Source: Phallusia fumigata (taxonomy: Eukaryota; Chordata; Ascidiacea; Phlebobranchia; Ascidiidae). Taken from it: a stretch of 32,559 bases of DNA. The notes under the pieces were generated by a model, which did no database searches, was not told the DNA's origin, and worked only from the letters and a program-made list of their open reading frames with translations. The stretch's first letter is position 1. The number at the start of each line of letters is the position of its first letter. Positions 23,333 to 32,435 of the stretch are shown here, in pieces. The translations under genes were made by a program, and so were the position numbers. The stretch covers positions 1 to 32,559 of the forward strand of contig QXVZ01029663.1 of the NCBI GenBank assembly GCA_008931825.1, written 5' to 3'.

Positions 23333-26077
23333 ATGCAAAGTGAAACACACTTAACCGTTAGGTTAAAAAATCAATGTCGTTCCAACGGAGAAGAAATAAA
23401 TCCAAAAGAATCAGCAAAAACTTTGCATCAGTTGGGACTTGTGTACAAAGAAAAGAGCCCAGATAAGATAGGTCTCATTCAGAGTGTTGCTTTGATGACG
23501 TCAGCTGTGTTGCGGCAGCCTGACAATGTAGATGACGTCACAAAAGATCTTGATGACGTTTCCTTGCACATTATGACGTTGGCTAACGCTAAAAACCCAG
23601 ATACAGAGTTTGTTAGCACAGCAGTTGCCGAAACCAAGAAAGAAATCCAACAGTTTCGTCAAAACACAAATGACAAACTTTCAAAGTTGAAAGCAATTTC
23701 AGATGACGCTAAAGGCGATCAACTTGATGCAATAAGGAGAAAGAGAGTGGGAGAAGTTAGAGAAATACAGGAATATGTCACTGAAACATACCAAGACATA
23801 ATGGGCCACATCGCCGAACACGCAGTTAACATCATGGGGGAACCACCGTGTAAGTTTGCTTTAGTAGGAATGGGTTCGTTGGCCAAAAACGAAGTTACTC
23901 CCTATTCCGATTTTGAAAGCATCATTGTCCTAGAAGATGAAATTCAAAACCATAATGAATACCAAAACATTTTGGAGTATTGTAAATGGTTCGCAACTGT
24001 TTTTCAAATGATACTAGTTCGTCTGGGTGAAACTTTACTCCGATTCTTGGCTATTCCATGTCTTAATAATCCATTGAATAAAGATGAAGATTGGTTTTAT
24101 GATGCATACACTCCATGTGGGATTTGTCCTGATGGATTCGCTCCTCAAGCTAGTAAGAATCCATTGGGAAAACAGACAAAGACACAGAGAAAACCGTGGA
24201 CAACTGAGCTAATTAAACCAGTCAGTGAGATGGTGAAGTACTTGGAAACTGAAGAAGACTTGAAGAACGGATATCATTTAGCAGATATGTTGACGAAAAC
24301 ATGTTTTGTGTACGGCGATTCTGGTGTGTTTGAAGACTTCGAAAAAAAAGTTGAGAAAAAACTAAACCAGATGCCTATGTTTAACCAACGAATACAGCAG
24401 AATATACAAGAAGACTACAAACAATTCAATCTCCATCAGTTTGATTTGCGTTTGCAAGTAGACATAAAGCGTTTAGCATTAAGGTGTTGTTCTCTTTTCA
24501 TTGCACCGCTTGGCCATTTGTACCAGTGTAAGGAATTAAACTGTCTTCACCTCCTTAATGAATTGCAGGATCGTGGTATTATTAACAAGACATTATCTGA
24601 AAAACTTAAATTTTCATTTGCGGTTGGATGTGAAATGCGTTTGAGGTGGTACAGCAAGACTTCAGGTCAAAATGATATTTTGCATCAAGAGCAATTTGTG
24701 GCTGCTCCATCTTGTATGAAACAGATTGCAACTGACGTAGGAAATAGAGCAGTCATAGATGGGCTAAACATTACTCTGGCACTTCAAGACCATGTTGTTG
24801 ATTGTTTTCATGACAAACAGAAAAAACCAATAGATTTTGTGGAATCGCATGTAGAAGCAGTGTACCTGGCCATTACATTGCAGCTATATGAGTTTGCTGA
24901 CAAACTCATCAATGAATGTATGGACTTGGATGTGTGTAAGAACGAGCATCACCAATTAAAATTGCACATGGCATTGGTGAGCAATCTGTTCCACCTTGAT
25001 AGATATGAAGAGTGCATCAGTGTTAGTGATGCAATACTGAAACGATGGAAGGGGTCTGATTTTGTCGACTTTGAACTTAAAATTGTATGCGCTAAAAGCC
25101 TACGCAGATTAGGAAAGTACAAGCAAGCTTTAGATCTCTTCAAAAAGATTAAGGATTCTAAAGGAATATACTCACCAAAATATAACAGCGAAATGAATGC
25201 ACTAATTGGAAAGTGCTACTTTCAACTTTGTGAACTTAAAAAAGGACTAGAGTATTTGGAACTTGCATACAATGAGTTAAAGGAAGATGTCATTAACAAA
25301 AACAACCAGCTAATATATTCTACAGTGATGGCGATGTACTGTCAATGTCTCGTTATTAGCGATCATGCAGATAAAGGTCTTAAAATAAGTAAAGAACTAA
25401 TACACGAAAGACGAAGATTACATGTGGACGAAGAAACTGACCCTGTCTTAAATACTGCATTTCACTTTATGGGAATCAGTCTGTGTAAACTGAAAAGATA
25501 TGAAGAAGCTCTTGCTTACTGTAATTTGATCAAAGTCAAGTTCATTGAATTGGATCCACATTCATATGCTTGTGAAGTTGAATGCCTGACAAGACTGGGC
25601 AGGTCATCGGAAGCAGAGAGTTGCATAAACGATTGTTGGCATGAAATGAAGACAGGGAGTAAAAAGGCAGCATCTTTGAAAAAATACTCTGAATTTTGTT
25701 GTTACACTTATAACACAATTGCTTTATACCGCGCTTATCGCCATCAATACGAGGAAGCAATGCTATTTGCCAAAAAAGCTTATCATTTGTCACGTCATAT
25801 GGTGAGTCACAAGGCAATGCGCACAGAAATTGTATGGATCCTTGTTGTAAGTTTGTTTGCTTTACAACGCTACAAGGAGTGTCTTGCTGCCGCAAAACAT
25901 GGAATAAAGTTGTGTCAATTTGTGCATGAGAATTGTTGGCTGGAGCGAGGATTTGGTCCTATCGTGCGATTGTTTCTTTTCTGTCAACGGAAGTTAGGAA
26001 TCAGAGAAACGTTGCCTTATGACTGCACCCCATCCATATTTTTCCATGTAATAAAAGACTTGGTGAACAAGTCGTAA
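23333..26077 (+). CDS. GlnD/DUF294-like nucleotidyltransferase with TPR repeats
   Basis: 914 residues in one exon. The ATG at 23333 has A at -3, and an in-frame TAA lies just upstream at 23318, so the N-terminus is complete; the TTG at 23324 is not a likely start. Residues 30-65 are TPR-like (TLHQLGLVYKEK) and 95-155 are charged, probably coiled-coil. Residues 175-205 hold the nucleotidyltransferase signature: VGMGSLAKNE then PYSDFESIIV, with G181-S182 and acids D193 and E195. CPDGFAPQASKNPLG (264-278) may supply the third acid (D267). Residues 368-450 form a helical region like that following the DUF294/GlnD core (LKFSFAVGCEMRLR). From about 500 to 885 lie roughly seven TPR-like units (for example DRYEECISVSDAIL, GKYKQALDLFKKI, KRYEEALAYCNLI). 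No signal peptide or membrane segment, so presumably intracellular. Bacterial GlnD uridylylates PII; the substrate of animal relatives is unknown, so activity is inference. Confidence 0.85.
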   Translation: MQSETHLTVRLKNQCRSNGEEINPKESAKTLHQLGLVYKEKSPDKIGLIQSVALMTSAVLRQPDNVDDVTKDLDDVSLHIMTLANAKNPDTEFVSTAVAETKKEIQQFRQNTNDKLSKLKAISDDAKGDQLDAIRRKRVGEVREIQEYVTETYQDIMGHIAEHAVNIMGEPPCKFALVGMGSLAKNEVTPYSDFESIIVLEDEIQNHNEYQNILEYCKWFATVFQMILVRLGETLLRFLAIPCLNNPLNKDEDWFYDAYTPCGICPDGFAPQASKNPLGKQTKTQRKPWTTELIKPVSEMVKYLETEEDLKNGYHLADMLTKTCFVYGDSGVFEDFEKKVEKKLNQMPMFNQRIQQNIQEDYKQFNLHQFDLRLQVDIKRLALRCCSLFIAPLGHLYQCKELNCLHLLNELQDRGIINKTLSEKLKFSFAVGCEMRLRWYSKTSGQNDILHQEQFVAAPSCMKQIATDVGNRAVIDGLNITLALQDHVVDCFHDKQKKPIDFVESHVEAVYLAITLQLYEFADKLINECMDLDVCKNEHHQLKLHMALVSNLFHLDRYEECISVSDAILKRWKGSDFVDFELKIVCAKSLRRLGKYKQALDLFKKIKDSKGIYSPKYNSEMNALIGKCYFQLCELKKGLEYLELAYNELKEDVINKNNQLIYSTVMAMYCQCLVISDHADKGLKISKELIHERRRLHVDEETDPVLNTAFHFMGISLCKLKRYEEALAYCNLIKVKFIELDPHSYACEVECLTRLGRSSEAESCINDCWHEMKTGSKKAASLKKYSEFCCYTYNTIALYRAYRHQYEEAMLFAKKAYHLSRHMVSHKAMRTEIVWILVVSLFALQRYKECLAAAKHGIKLCQFVHENCWLERGFGPIVRLFLFCQRKLGIRETLPYDCTPSIFFHVIKDLVNKS

Positions 26078-26099
26078 TCGGGACTCGGTGAACAAGTCG
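26057..26099 (+). repeat. 18-bp direct repeat across the stop codon
   Basis: GACTTGGTGAACAAGTCG (26057-26074), encoding the last residues DLVNKS, recurs at 26082-26099 with one change. The TAA lies between the copies (period 25). It looks like a small local duplication just past the C-terminus. Confidence 0.8.
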
Positions 26100-26994
26100 C
26101 TTTTGGACCTTACGAAAACTCTTTCTGTCTTTCAGTAAATTTTACAACATATTGCAAAATGTTTTTGTTTTTTTCAGTTGAAACAGCAAATGATTGTCTT
26201 GCATGTAATTTTGCTACAGTTGGCCAAAAAGAGGGTTAATATGTCGCCAAGCTTTTTAATGTAGCTTCCGTTCAGTTAAACACAACCTTCACTTTTTCTG
26301 TGTCATTGAGTTTCCTACTTCTTAAAAAATGTACCGGAAATCGAAAAACTTAACAAGGTTGTTTTTTCATAAACCAGGAAACTGTTTTCGTATGGTCACA
26401 TTTTTTGGATTTTCGCATTACGCTGCATACAGATGTTTTAAAAAAAAATCATTAACAAAAGTGGTACACCGTCCCATAAAAAACAAGCCTACTTTAAGAT
26501 TTCATTTAAGCATATCAATAATAAGAGTTGTAAATAGTTTTTCGCTGTAGCTGTGCTTTTTTGTATATAACATGTTTCTTTTCAATATGCAGACATTTTA
26601 ATCAAGATTGTGTTGTCCGGAAATTGATGCAAAACTTCTAAAGCGCTTTTGGCCCCCTATTAAACAACGAAAACGCAATACTGCCATATGTTGTCATGTT
26701 GGCTATTGCCCGTGTTCTTGGTACGTTTTTTATTTCGTCTATTGCTGCATTTTTTCTCCAACTTTCTGTTTAGTTTACAACCGTGCTGACTTCCTGTTCA
26801 CGTGTGTTCAAAAATATTGCTACTGTGTTTGTAGAAATGCGTTTCTTGTAAAAAAACGAGTGTGCTGATCTCAAGTCACAATTGCGTTGATAGGAAATAA
26901 GGGCAAGTATAGAAAATTATACAACAGCCTCAGTTTTGATAAAGTAAGACGATATTTTTGCCCGTTGATAGTTAAAATCTGTTTCATGCACCTT
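26100..26994. other. 3' flank, nothing firm
   Basis: I see no perfect AATAAA in the first few hundred bases after the stop, so the transcript end is unclear. Short Cys/Phe-rich frames at 26329-26868 look non-coding. Confidence 0.5.
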
Positions 26995-27121
26995 TACGAA
27001 ACCAAAACTGCCAGCTACTTTTTTCATGTTTATAAAATCTGGTCAATATTAAACGTAGCTATTGTTACACGACCAAACACTTCCTTAATCTGTGCGCGCA
27101 AACTAGTATTACCATTGGTAA
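26995..27121. repeat. Tail of a preceding repeat unit
   Basis: GCCAGCTACTTT, GTCAATATTAAAC, then CCTTAATCTGTGCGC match 28069-28200, which is what follows the long repeat on its other side. It abuts the start of the long repeat at 27122, giving a head-to-tail tandem order. Confidence 0.6.
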
Positions 27122-27810
27122 GAAAAGCGCAGAGTTGAAAACCTTTGATTTTTGGCCATTATCGAAAACCATCCAGTATAATGACGTCAAAAGCAGTGGC
27201 CATAAGCACTTTACAATTAAGCCGAAATACAAACAGACGTAACAGTTACAGCGAGAATTGACATGCGCTGATGGTTTCCTGTTTATCATGCTGTTGATTA
27301 TGTGACGTCATTCCATATTCTTTCGCGCGTAAGCGGGATTTAAAATAGATTTAATAGATCAAGAGAATTAAAATGTATTTAACAGATTCGGAGATTGAAA
27401 AAAGATTTATTGGTTAGATGGATATTTGCCACATAACGTTTACTGCACCATTGCAACAGTGCGTTATACTATACTTACACAATTCACGGTTTTTTAAGGT
27501 ACAAGCCAGTACTTGTGTGTAGAACAAACGGTGTTGTCAAACTTTGACAAACGTTTACCGCGACAAGTAACTTTGCGCCGCTTTTCCGAATCATTCCTGA
27601 TAATGACAACAGCGTTTGTCGAAACGTAGAAAATGTTTACACACAAGTATTGACTTGCATCTTCTTATCGAGACATTTTGATATATGTTGTGCAACCCTA
27701 ATGCAAACTGTCGGTGGCCTCCGCAGAAAAAAACACTGCGCTACATTGCTTTGTCTTTAAAGGTGGTATTGTCCAATGCAGACAAAGTGTTGTATGTGTC
27801 TTTTGGCACC
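27122..27810. repeat. Long direct repeat, downstream copy
   Basis: Same orientation as 21474-22126. It starts GAAAAGCGCAG, contains the ATTTAATAGAT cluster, the hammerhead-like motif (27597-27626) and the segment CACTGCGCTACATTGCT with an 8-bp hairpin CTTTGTCT/AGACAAAG. Confidence 0.75.
27597..27634 (+). ncRNA. Hammerhead-like core motif, copy 2
   Basis: CTGATAA, an extra T, GACAA/TTGTC stem, GAAAC, then GTA, which fits a GUH cleavage triplet. The bases after it (GAA, then TG) could pair with TTC and CA before the core as a bulged stem I. The catalytic G of CUGAUGA is A here, which would inactivate it. Confidence 0.4.
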
Positions 27811-27927
27811 TTTGCCAAACAAAATTTCCAGGTTACCAAACCGCCAGCTACTTTACTGTTTCCTGGCTACTTCTCTCATGTTCATAAAGTCCTGGTCAAT
27901 ATTAAACACAGCCATTGCTATGTGACC
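27703..27927. repeat. N-joined duplication 2, copy 1
   Basis: 225 bp that restart right after the N at 27928, with about ten differences by eye. Confidence 0.85.
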
Positions 27928-27928
27928 N
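27928..27928. other. Single-N assembly junction
   Basis: A lone N between two 225-bp near-copies. Confidence 0.9.
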
Positions 27929-28153
27929 GCAAACTGTCGGCTGCCTCCGCAGAAAAAACACTGCGCTGCATTGCTTTGTGTTTGAAGGTGGTATTGTCCA
28001 ATGCAGACAAAGTGTTGTACATGTCTTTTGGCACCTTTGCCAAACCAAAATTTCCAGGTTGCCAAACCGCCAGCTACTTTACTGTTTCCTGGCTACTTCT
28101 CTCATGTTCATAAAGTCCTGGTCAATATTAAACACAGCCATTGCTATGCGACC
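27929..28153. repeat. N-joined duplication 2, copy 2
   Basis: It continues past 28153 into the unit tail (to about 28200). A further partial copy of the GCCAGCT...TTAATACTAAAC part lies at 28258-28345. Frames read through this region are repeat-derived. Confidence 0.85.
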
Positions 28154-28523
28154 AAACATTTCCTTAATCTGTGCGCAAACTAGTGTTACTATCGGTTAAG
28201 CACTGGAGCCGATCCAATTGCACTTAAATGCACCAAGAGCAATATTGAGGGGAGACCAGCCAAACCGCCAGCTCCCTTGACAGTTTTCCTACTTTGAACA
28301 TGTTTATAAAGCCTCGGTTAATACTAAACCGATATTGTTAACCACGGCCGATATTGGGATAGACGTCGCAAACGCCACTTGAAAGGAATAAAATCTGGTT
28401 TAAGTTTGCCCAGTTCAATAATTAGTTAGACTGTGGAATCTAATAATTTGAATGTGGCGGTAGGGTGGGTACACTAGACACGGCTAATGCGGATAAAACC
28501 AACCCCAAGCAATGTGACAATAA

Positions 28524-29004
28524 GTGGGATGTTCAAAGTGGAGCACACGCCACAGCGCCGATACAGCATCGTTAGTTTCCTTCTAAGCAAATACTAAGCC
28601 GCGCGTTTAACCCAGTAGTAAATAATAAGAACACACAGGCGCATCGAGTAACGGGACGATCGCAACGATTTTCTGCAGCATCAGCAAATATTCAACTGGG
28701 TCGTTGATGGTGCAAATCGTTGTAGTTGTGGTGGCGTGAGGGGGGAAAATAGAAGTTGCTTTACGGGCTTAGGCTGTTCGATAACCAAAGTTTTAGCAAT
28801 CTTTACACGTAACTTTAACAACTAGACGTCTGACATTGTTTAAACATTCAAAAAGTGTAATAGAAGGAATGGGGTACCTTAAAAGTTAAATAAACAGTCC
28901 TTTATTGTTGTTTTCATGTTACATACAATTTTTGTGTCATTCTGCCAAAACTAATATAAGACTCGGATTCGAAACAACTAGTCTAGAATAGCTGAACATC
29001 CCTA
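28524..29004. mobile_element. hAT-like element, copy 3 with both ends
   Basis: It begins GTGGGATGTTCAAAGT and ends GAACATCCCTAC, the inverse of the TAGGGATGTTC terminus seen at 3121 and 9182. The interior matches those copies (GCAAATACTAAGC, CGATCGCAACGATTTTCTGC, GTTGTAGTTGTGGTGGCG). At 481 bp it is the only copy here with both termini, and it defines the family as a non-autonomous TIR element. No clear 8-bp duplication remains. Confidence 0.6.
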
Positions 29005-29336
29005 CTTGCCGCCATTGTTCAAAATGTCTTCGCGCGAGGCACTTGTTTTTCATGTGCCACGAGGGTTGTTTCTAATCCAAGGGTTTAACCGTTTCCGGTT
29101 TGGTAACAGGTGCGTAATCAACTAATCTAACCTAAAGTTGGACCGTTATGTTTTATTTCTTTTAACCTGCAAAAAGTTCCACAATGGCAGTGCTCGGTCG
29201 GAAAGTTTGAGAACCTAATTAAACCACCCCTACTGCAAACGATTAAAGCAATATTCACGGGCAGTTCAAAATATGTGTGCCACTTGTTGAGTGCTGGTTG
29301 TCAGGTGTTTCGCTTTAGTAAGTCTACGAAGGGAGA

Positions 29337-29447
29337 AAACAATAGTCAAACAATGTAAGTGACTATTGTGGTCAGCTGGATCAATTTTAAACAGCGCTTT
29401 GTTATGTGACATGATTCAAAAAAACTCGCCTTTCTGTAATTTAAGGG
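29337..29447. repeat. N-joined duplication 3, copy 1
   Basis: 111 bp, identical to 29449-29559. Confidence 0.95.
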
Positions 29448-29448
29448 N
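29448..29448. other. Single-N assembly junction
   Basis: A lone N between two identical 111-bp blocks, as expected for an unmerged contig overlap. Confidence 0.95.
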
Positions 29449-29559
29449 AAACAATAGTCAAACAATGTAAGTGACTATTGTGGTCAGCTGGATCAATTTT
29501 AAACAGCGCTTTGTTATGTGACATGATTCAAAAAAACTCGCCTTTCTGTAATTTAAGGG
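29449..29559. repeat. N-joined duplication 3, copy 2
   Basis: Identical to copy 1, then runs into unique sequence. Confidence 0.95.
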
Positions 29560-30139
29560 AGCTGAACGGTTTGGCCAAGTACCAGACTCCATAATACTAA
29601 AATTCAAGTTTCAGCGACAGGTAATAGTTGGACCACCCAGCAAACTGTTCGGGACAAAGTCATGAATGTGAAAAATGACTAACAGGCAAAGTCACATAAA
29701 TATTGAAAATTTAGGTTTAAACTGAAAAACTGAGCCACTTACTGTTTAGTCAAGAATCTTCCTATAACAAGATAATTCTTAAAAGTTTGTCCTTAGTCAG
29801 CTTCTGCGAACGAACAAACCATTATTGAGCTATTTGTCTGTGTATGATTTATGTTTAAATTGTCAAGACAATAAATGGCTTTGCCTTAATGTACCACTGC
29901 CGCAAAAAAATATGTACACAAAGAGCTAAAAGATGTTCAAAGGAAAATATGCATAATATTTGCTAAAATAGTTTTATTTCTACTTTAAACCAAGTCCGTT
30001 CTCGTTTTAGCTACAACCAGTTTTGTTAAGCACCATTTTGCTCCCACTAGTGATCAAAATTACAAATAAAAATGTCGCAAGAATGAGTATGGGCTTTTAG
30101 TGTTCACGTTTCAATTCAACTGTGCAATACTTGAGCACC
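29560..30139. other. Non-coding, nothing recognised
   Basis: AT-rich DNA with an AATAAA at about 29870 on the plus strand, without an associated ORF. Confidence 0.6.
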
Positions 30140-30645
30140 CCCGAAACCCCCACCGCGTGGCAGGCCCGAATAAATGGCCGTTTAAGTTTGAAGTTAAGGT
30201 CTGACCTGATGCCAACCGCTGCGCCGCTTGTGTCGTAAACTCGTCAATCACTCCCTCGCGCCTGGTCGTTTTGCATTTGGGGCAAAACAGTCAGCGTTTA
30301 GACACGTATTTGGGGCTGTAATGGTAATTACTTGATGGATTAGGTGGAAATATTAGACAACCAATAACAACATTATATCTCGATACATTTGGATTAGTTT
30401 TTCTTAACTAAAGTTGTGGTATCATTTAGGGTTAAAAAGGTTAATCCAACCAAAAGGAAAAAACCCAAAGGGCCTGGGTTAAATGATAGCTCATTTAAAT
30501 TTTACGGTTGTAGTACAGAATCGTGTGTGCAAGTTGAAAAATATTTAAACGACTTTTTTTGACTAAATGAAACAAACCGGTGTTAAACAGAAAAAAAACA
30601 ACAAAACAGTAAGTGTCCCGTATTTAAAAGAGGACCTATGATTAT
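30140..30645. repeat. R2 plus decayed hairpin-ended repeat
   Basis: Collinear with 11380-12050: GGCCGTTTAAGTTTGAAGT, CAACCGCTGCGCCGCTTG, TCAATCACTCCCTCGCG, GTTTTGCATTTGGGGCA, then a degraded hairpin-repeat body ending AGTGTCCC...GAGGACCTATGATTA. The terminal hairpin has lost perfect pairing. It is probably a fragment of another 10162-12240-type element. Confidence 0.55.
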
Positions 30646-30713
30646 TGGATCAAGTAATTTGAAGAGGAAATTGTAGTAGTTAACCAAAACACAAAGCAAC
30701 ATTTACTTTTAAT

Positions 30714-31006
30714 CAGACCCGACTGGGTACAATTGTTATCTCACCCAAATTGGGATTTGTTGGTTTCCAGTTATAGTAGATAAGATACTACTGTCTTTAA
30801 AATAAGTGACGTTTCACTCAAGCAGCCAGGTATTGTTGCAACACAACGTAGTTTTTCGTGGACTGTCAGCCACAAAACAAAATTAGCTTTTCCTCCTTCG
30901 TAACAAGATTCTTTGTTTGCAAATGTAAACAATACGAGGTAGTTTGTTTGTTAGTAACGGGTCTTAACATGCAATTTGTGTGCTAAAATGCATTTGGCTC
31001 ATAGGC
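30714..31006. repeat. N-joined duplication 4, copy 1
   Basis: It restarts after the N at 31007. Copy 1 carries about 34 bp (near 30923-30957) missing from copy 2, plus scattered substitutions. It ends CATTTGGCTCATAGGC, a few bases into the transposon that starts at 31259 in copy 2. Confidence 0.85.
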
Positions 31007-31007
31007 N
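31007..31007. other. Single-N assembly junction
   Basis: A lone N. The upstream contig stops a few bases inside a repeat terminus. Confidence 0.9.
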
Positions 31008-31266
31008 AGACCCGACTGGGTACAATTGTTATCTCACCCAAATTGGGTTTAGTTGGTTTCCAGCTATAGTAGATACGATTCTACTGTCTTTAAAATAAGT
31101 GAAATTTTACTCAAGCAGCCAGGTATTGTTGCAACGCAACGTAGTCTTCGTGGACTGTCAGCCACAAAACAAAATTAGCTTTTCCTCCCTTGTAACAAGA
31201 TCCTTTGTTTGCAAAACGGGTCTTAACATGCAATTTGTGTGCTGGAATGCATTTGGCTCATAGGCG
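31008..31266. repeat. N-joined duplication 4, copy 2
   Basis: Near-identical to 30714-31006. It continues into the complete element at 31259. Confidence 0.85.
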
Positions 31267-31989
31267 CCGACTTTTGAATTTTTTCGGGTATGCCAAATTA
31301 TATGACGTTATGAAATACCAAAATTCTTTATTGGAGCTAAATAGGGTGAGACTGTGTTAAGGCTTGCAGTGTAAGAACTTCACGCAACGCATATCTGCCT
31401 CCTAAAAGTTTTGTTACTATTGCAAACGAACGCATGTTTCAGTGCGGTAAGGCCGCATTGAATATGCAAAACAACACCGTTATGCTCCACTGAACTTCTG
31501 TTTCCATAACTCACAAAAATGAATGTTTAAATTCCAAAACTTCGTGTAACAAGAGCGTGGAAGTTTTCAACGATGTTTTGTTTAGATTTAACATTTATAC
31601 CTGCACAAGTATTAAGAGATTACTGACGGTGCATAATTTTCGACAACTTGTAATTTCTCTTGCGCAATCCAGCAAGCACGTGCTGTCGGGAAAGGCAACG
31701 AGTTGTGTCGGCGAACGAATAAAAACTGGTAAAATAGTGGTACATGCTTGCAACGCTCCGCTGCGAATTTAATATTTCTTTCCCGCCAGAACGGCTGTTT
31801 TTTCCCTCGTGTTTTGTGGTTTCTCATGCGAACAATTGCCTGGTTGTGAGACAATACCTGCGATTGAGCTCAATAGCGTTTGTTGCTTGTGGTTTGAAGT
31901 TTAAAAGAATTTCCTAACAGTAAATAAAGCCTGAAGAACGTTGGTCAAATTCTCGGGTATGCCAGACATACCCCTGTTCGGCGCCTATG
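31259..31989. mobile_element. 731-bp TIR element with CATAGGCGCCGA ends
   Basis: The terminal inverted repeats CATAGGCGCCGA (31259-31270) and its inverse at 31978-31989 are perfect over 12 bp. A second word, GGGTATGCC, appears near both ends. Flanking 8-mers ATTTGGCT (31251-31258) and ATTTGGCC (31990-31997) agree at 7 of 8, so it comes from a superfamily making 8-bp duplications, such as hAT or P. Short frames inside (31557-31854) show no transposase. A single related terminus is at 8667. Confidence 0.7.
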
Positions 31990-31997
31990 ATTTGGCC

Positions 31998-32370
31998 ATC
32001 TATTGTATTTGCGCAACTTCTGTCAAGTAAGTAAACAGCGACAGTGCGTTTGCCCCTCAGTAAAATATTAGGTCAACAGAGAGCTAGCTAGGTAATGTAA
32101 AAAACGTGATAAGGAATTGTCTTGGGACAACGCTATTTTGGGCTAACAGCGCTTTATAGGGCTAACGTTATACACCCCAATGGATATACTCTGAGGCTTT
32201 GCAAAAGACGGCTTGTCACTATGTATAAATTAATGCTTTGTGTTTACAACACTGTAAGCTGGCCAACTACTAACAAACGCAAACTGTTCTACACAGTAAA
32301 ATTGCAACCAATCAACCCACATTGTGTACAAGGCACGATCGCTTTGGATTATGGCTCAGGAAAACAACTG
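31998..32370. other. Non-coding, probable body of a SINE
   Basis: A GGGCTAACAGCGCTTTATAG-type word repeats partly at 32140-32165. The plus-strand frame 32122-32427 ends in GIRTHNLTN, the usual spurious translation of a tRNA-like SINE head, so it is not a gene. Confidence 0.45.
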
Positions 32371-32374
32371 TCAG

Positions 32375-32435
32375 GATTTGTCGGGATTAGAACCCACAAC
32401 CTTACAAATACAAAATATTCGCACTGACCATCTTT
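32375..32435 (-). repeat. tRNA-like (SINE-type) promoter fragment
   Basis: On the minus strand a B-box-like GGTTCTAATCC (32394-32384) sits within GTGGGTTCTAATCCCGAC. A D-arm-like TGGTCAGTGCG (32430-32420) lies upstream. The spacing of about 25 bases is short and no cloverleaf acceptor is visible, so it is a tRNA-derived repeat and not a functional tRNA. Confidence 0.45.

Noticed and set aside
26329..26868. Small frames downstream of the large gene
   Set aside because: Cys/Phe/Tyr-rich translations of T-rich DNA without start context or homology.
21474..27810. LTR retrotransposon with the large gene as its internal ORF
   Set aside because: The internal protein is not a retroelement protein, no TG...CA ends or primer site were seen, and the repeats are notably diverged; kept only as a bracketing observation.
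27685..28199. 142-codon and overlapping frames
   Set aside because: They read through an N and through repeat units, so they are artefacts of the duplication.
32122..32427. 101-codon frame ending GIRTHNLTN
   Set aside because: This is the usual false translation of a tRNA-like SINE.
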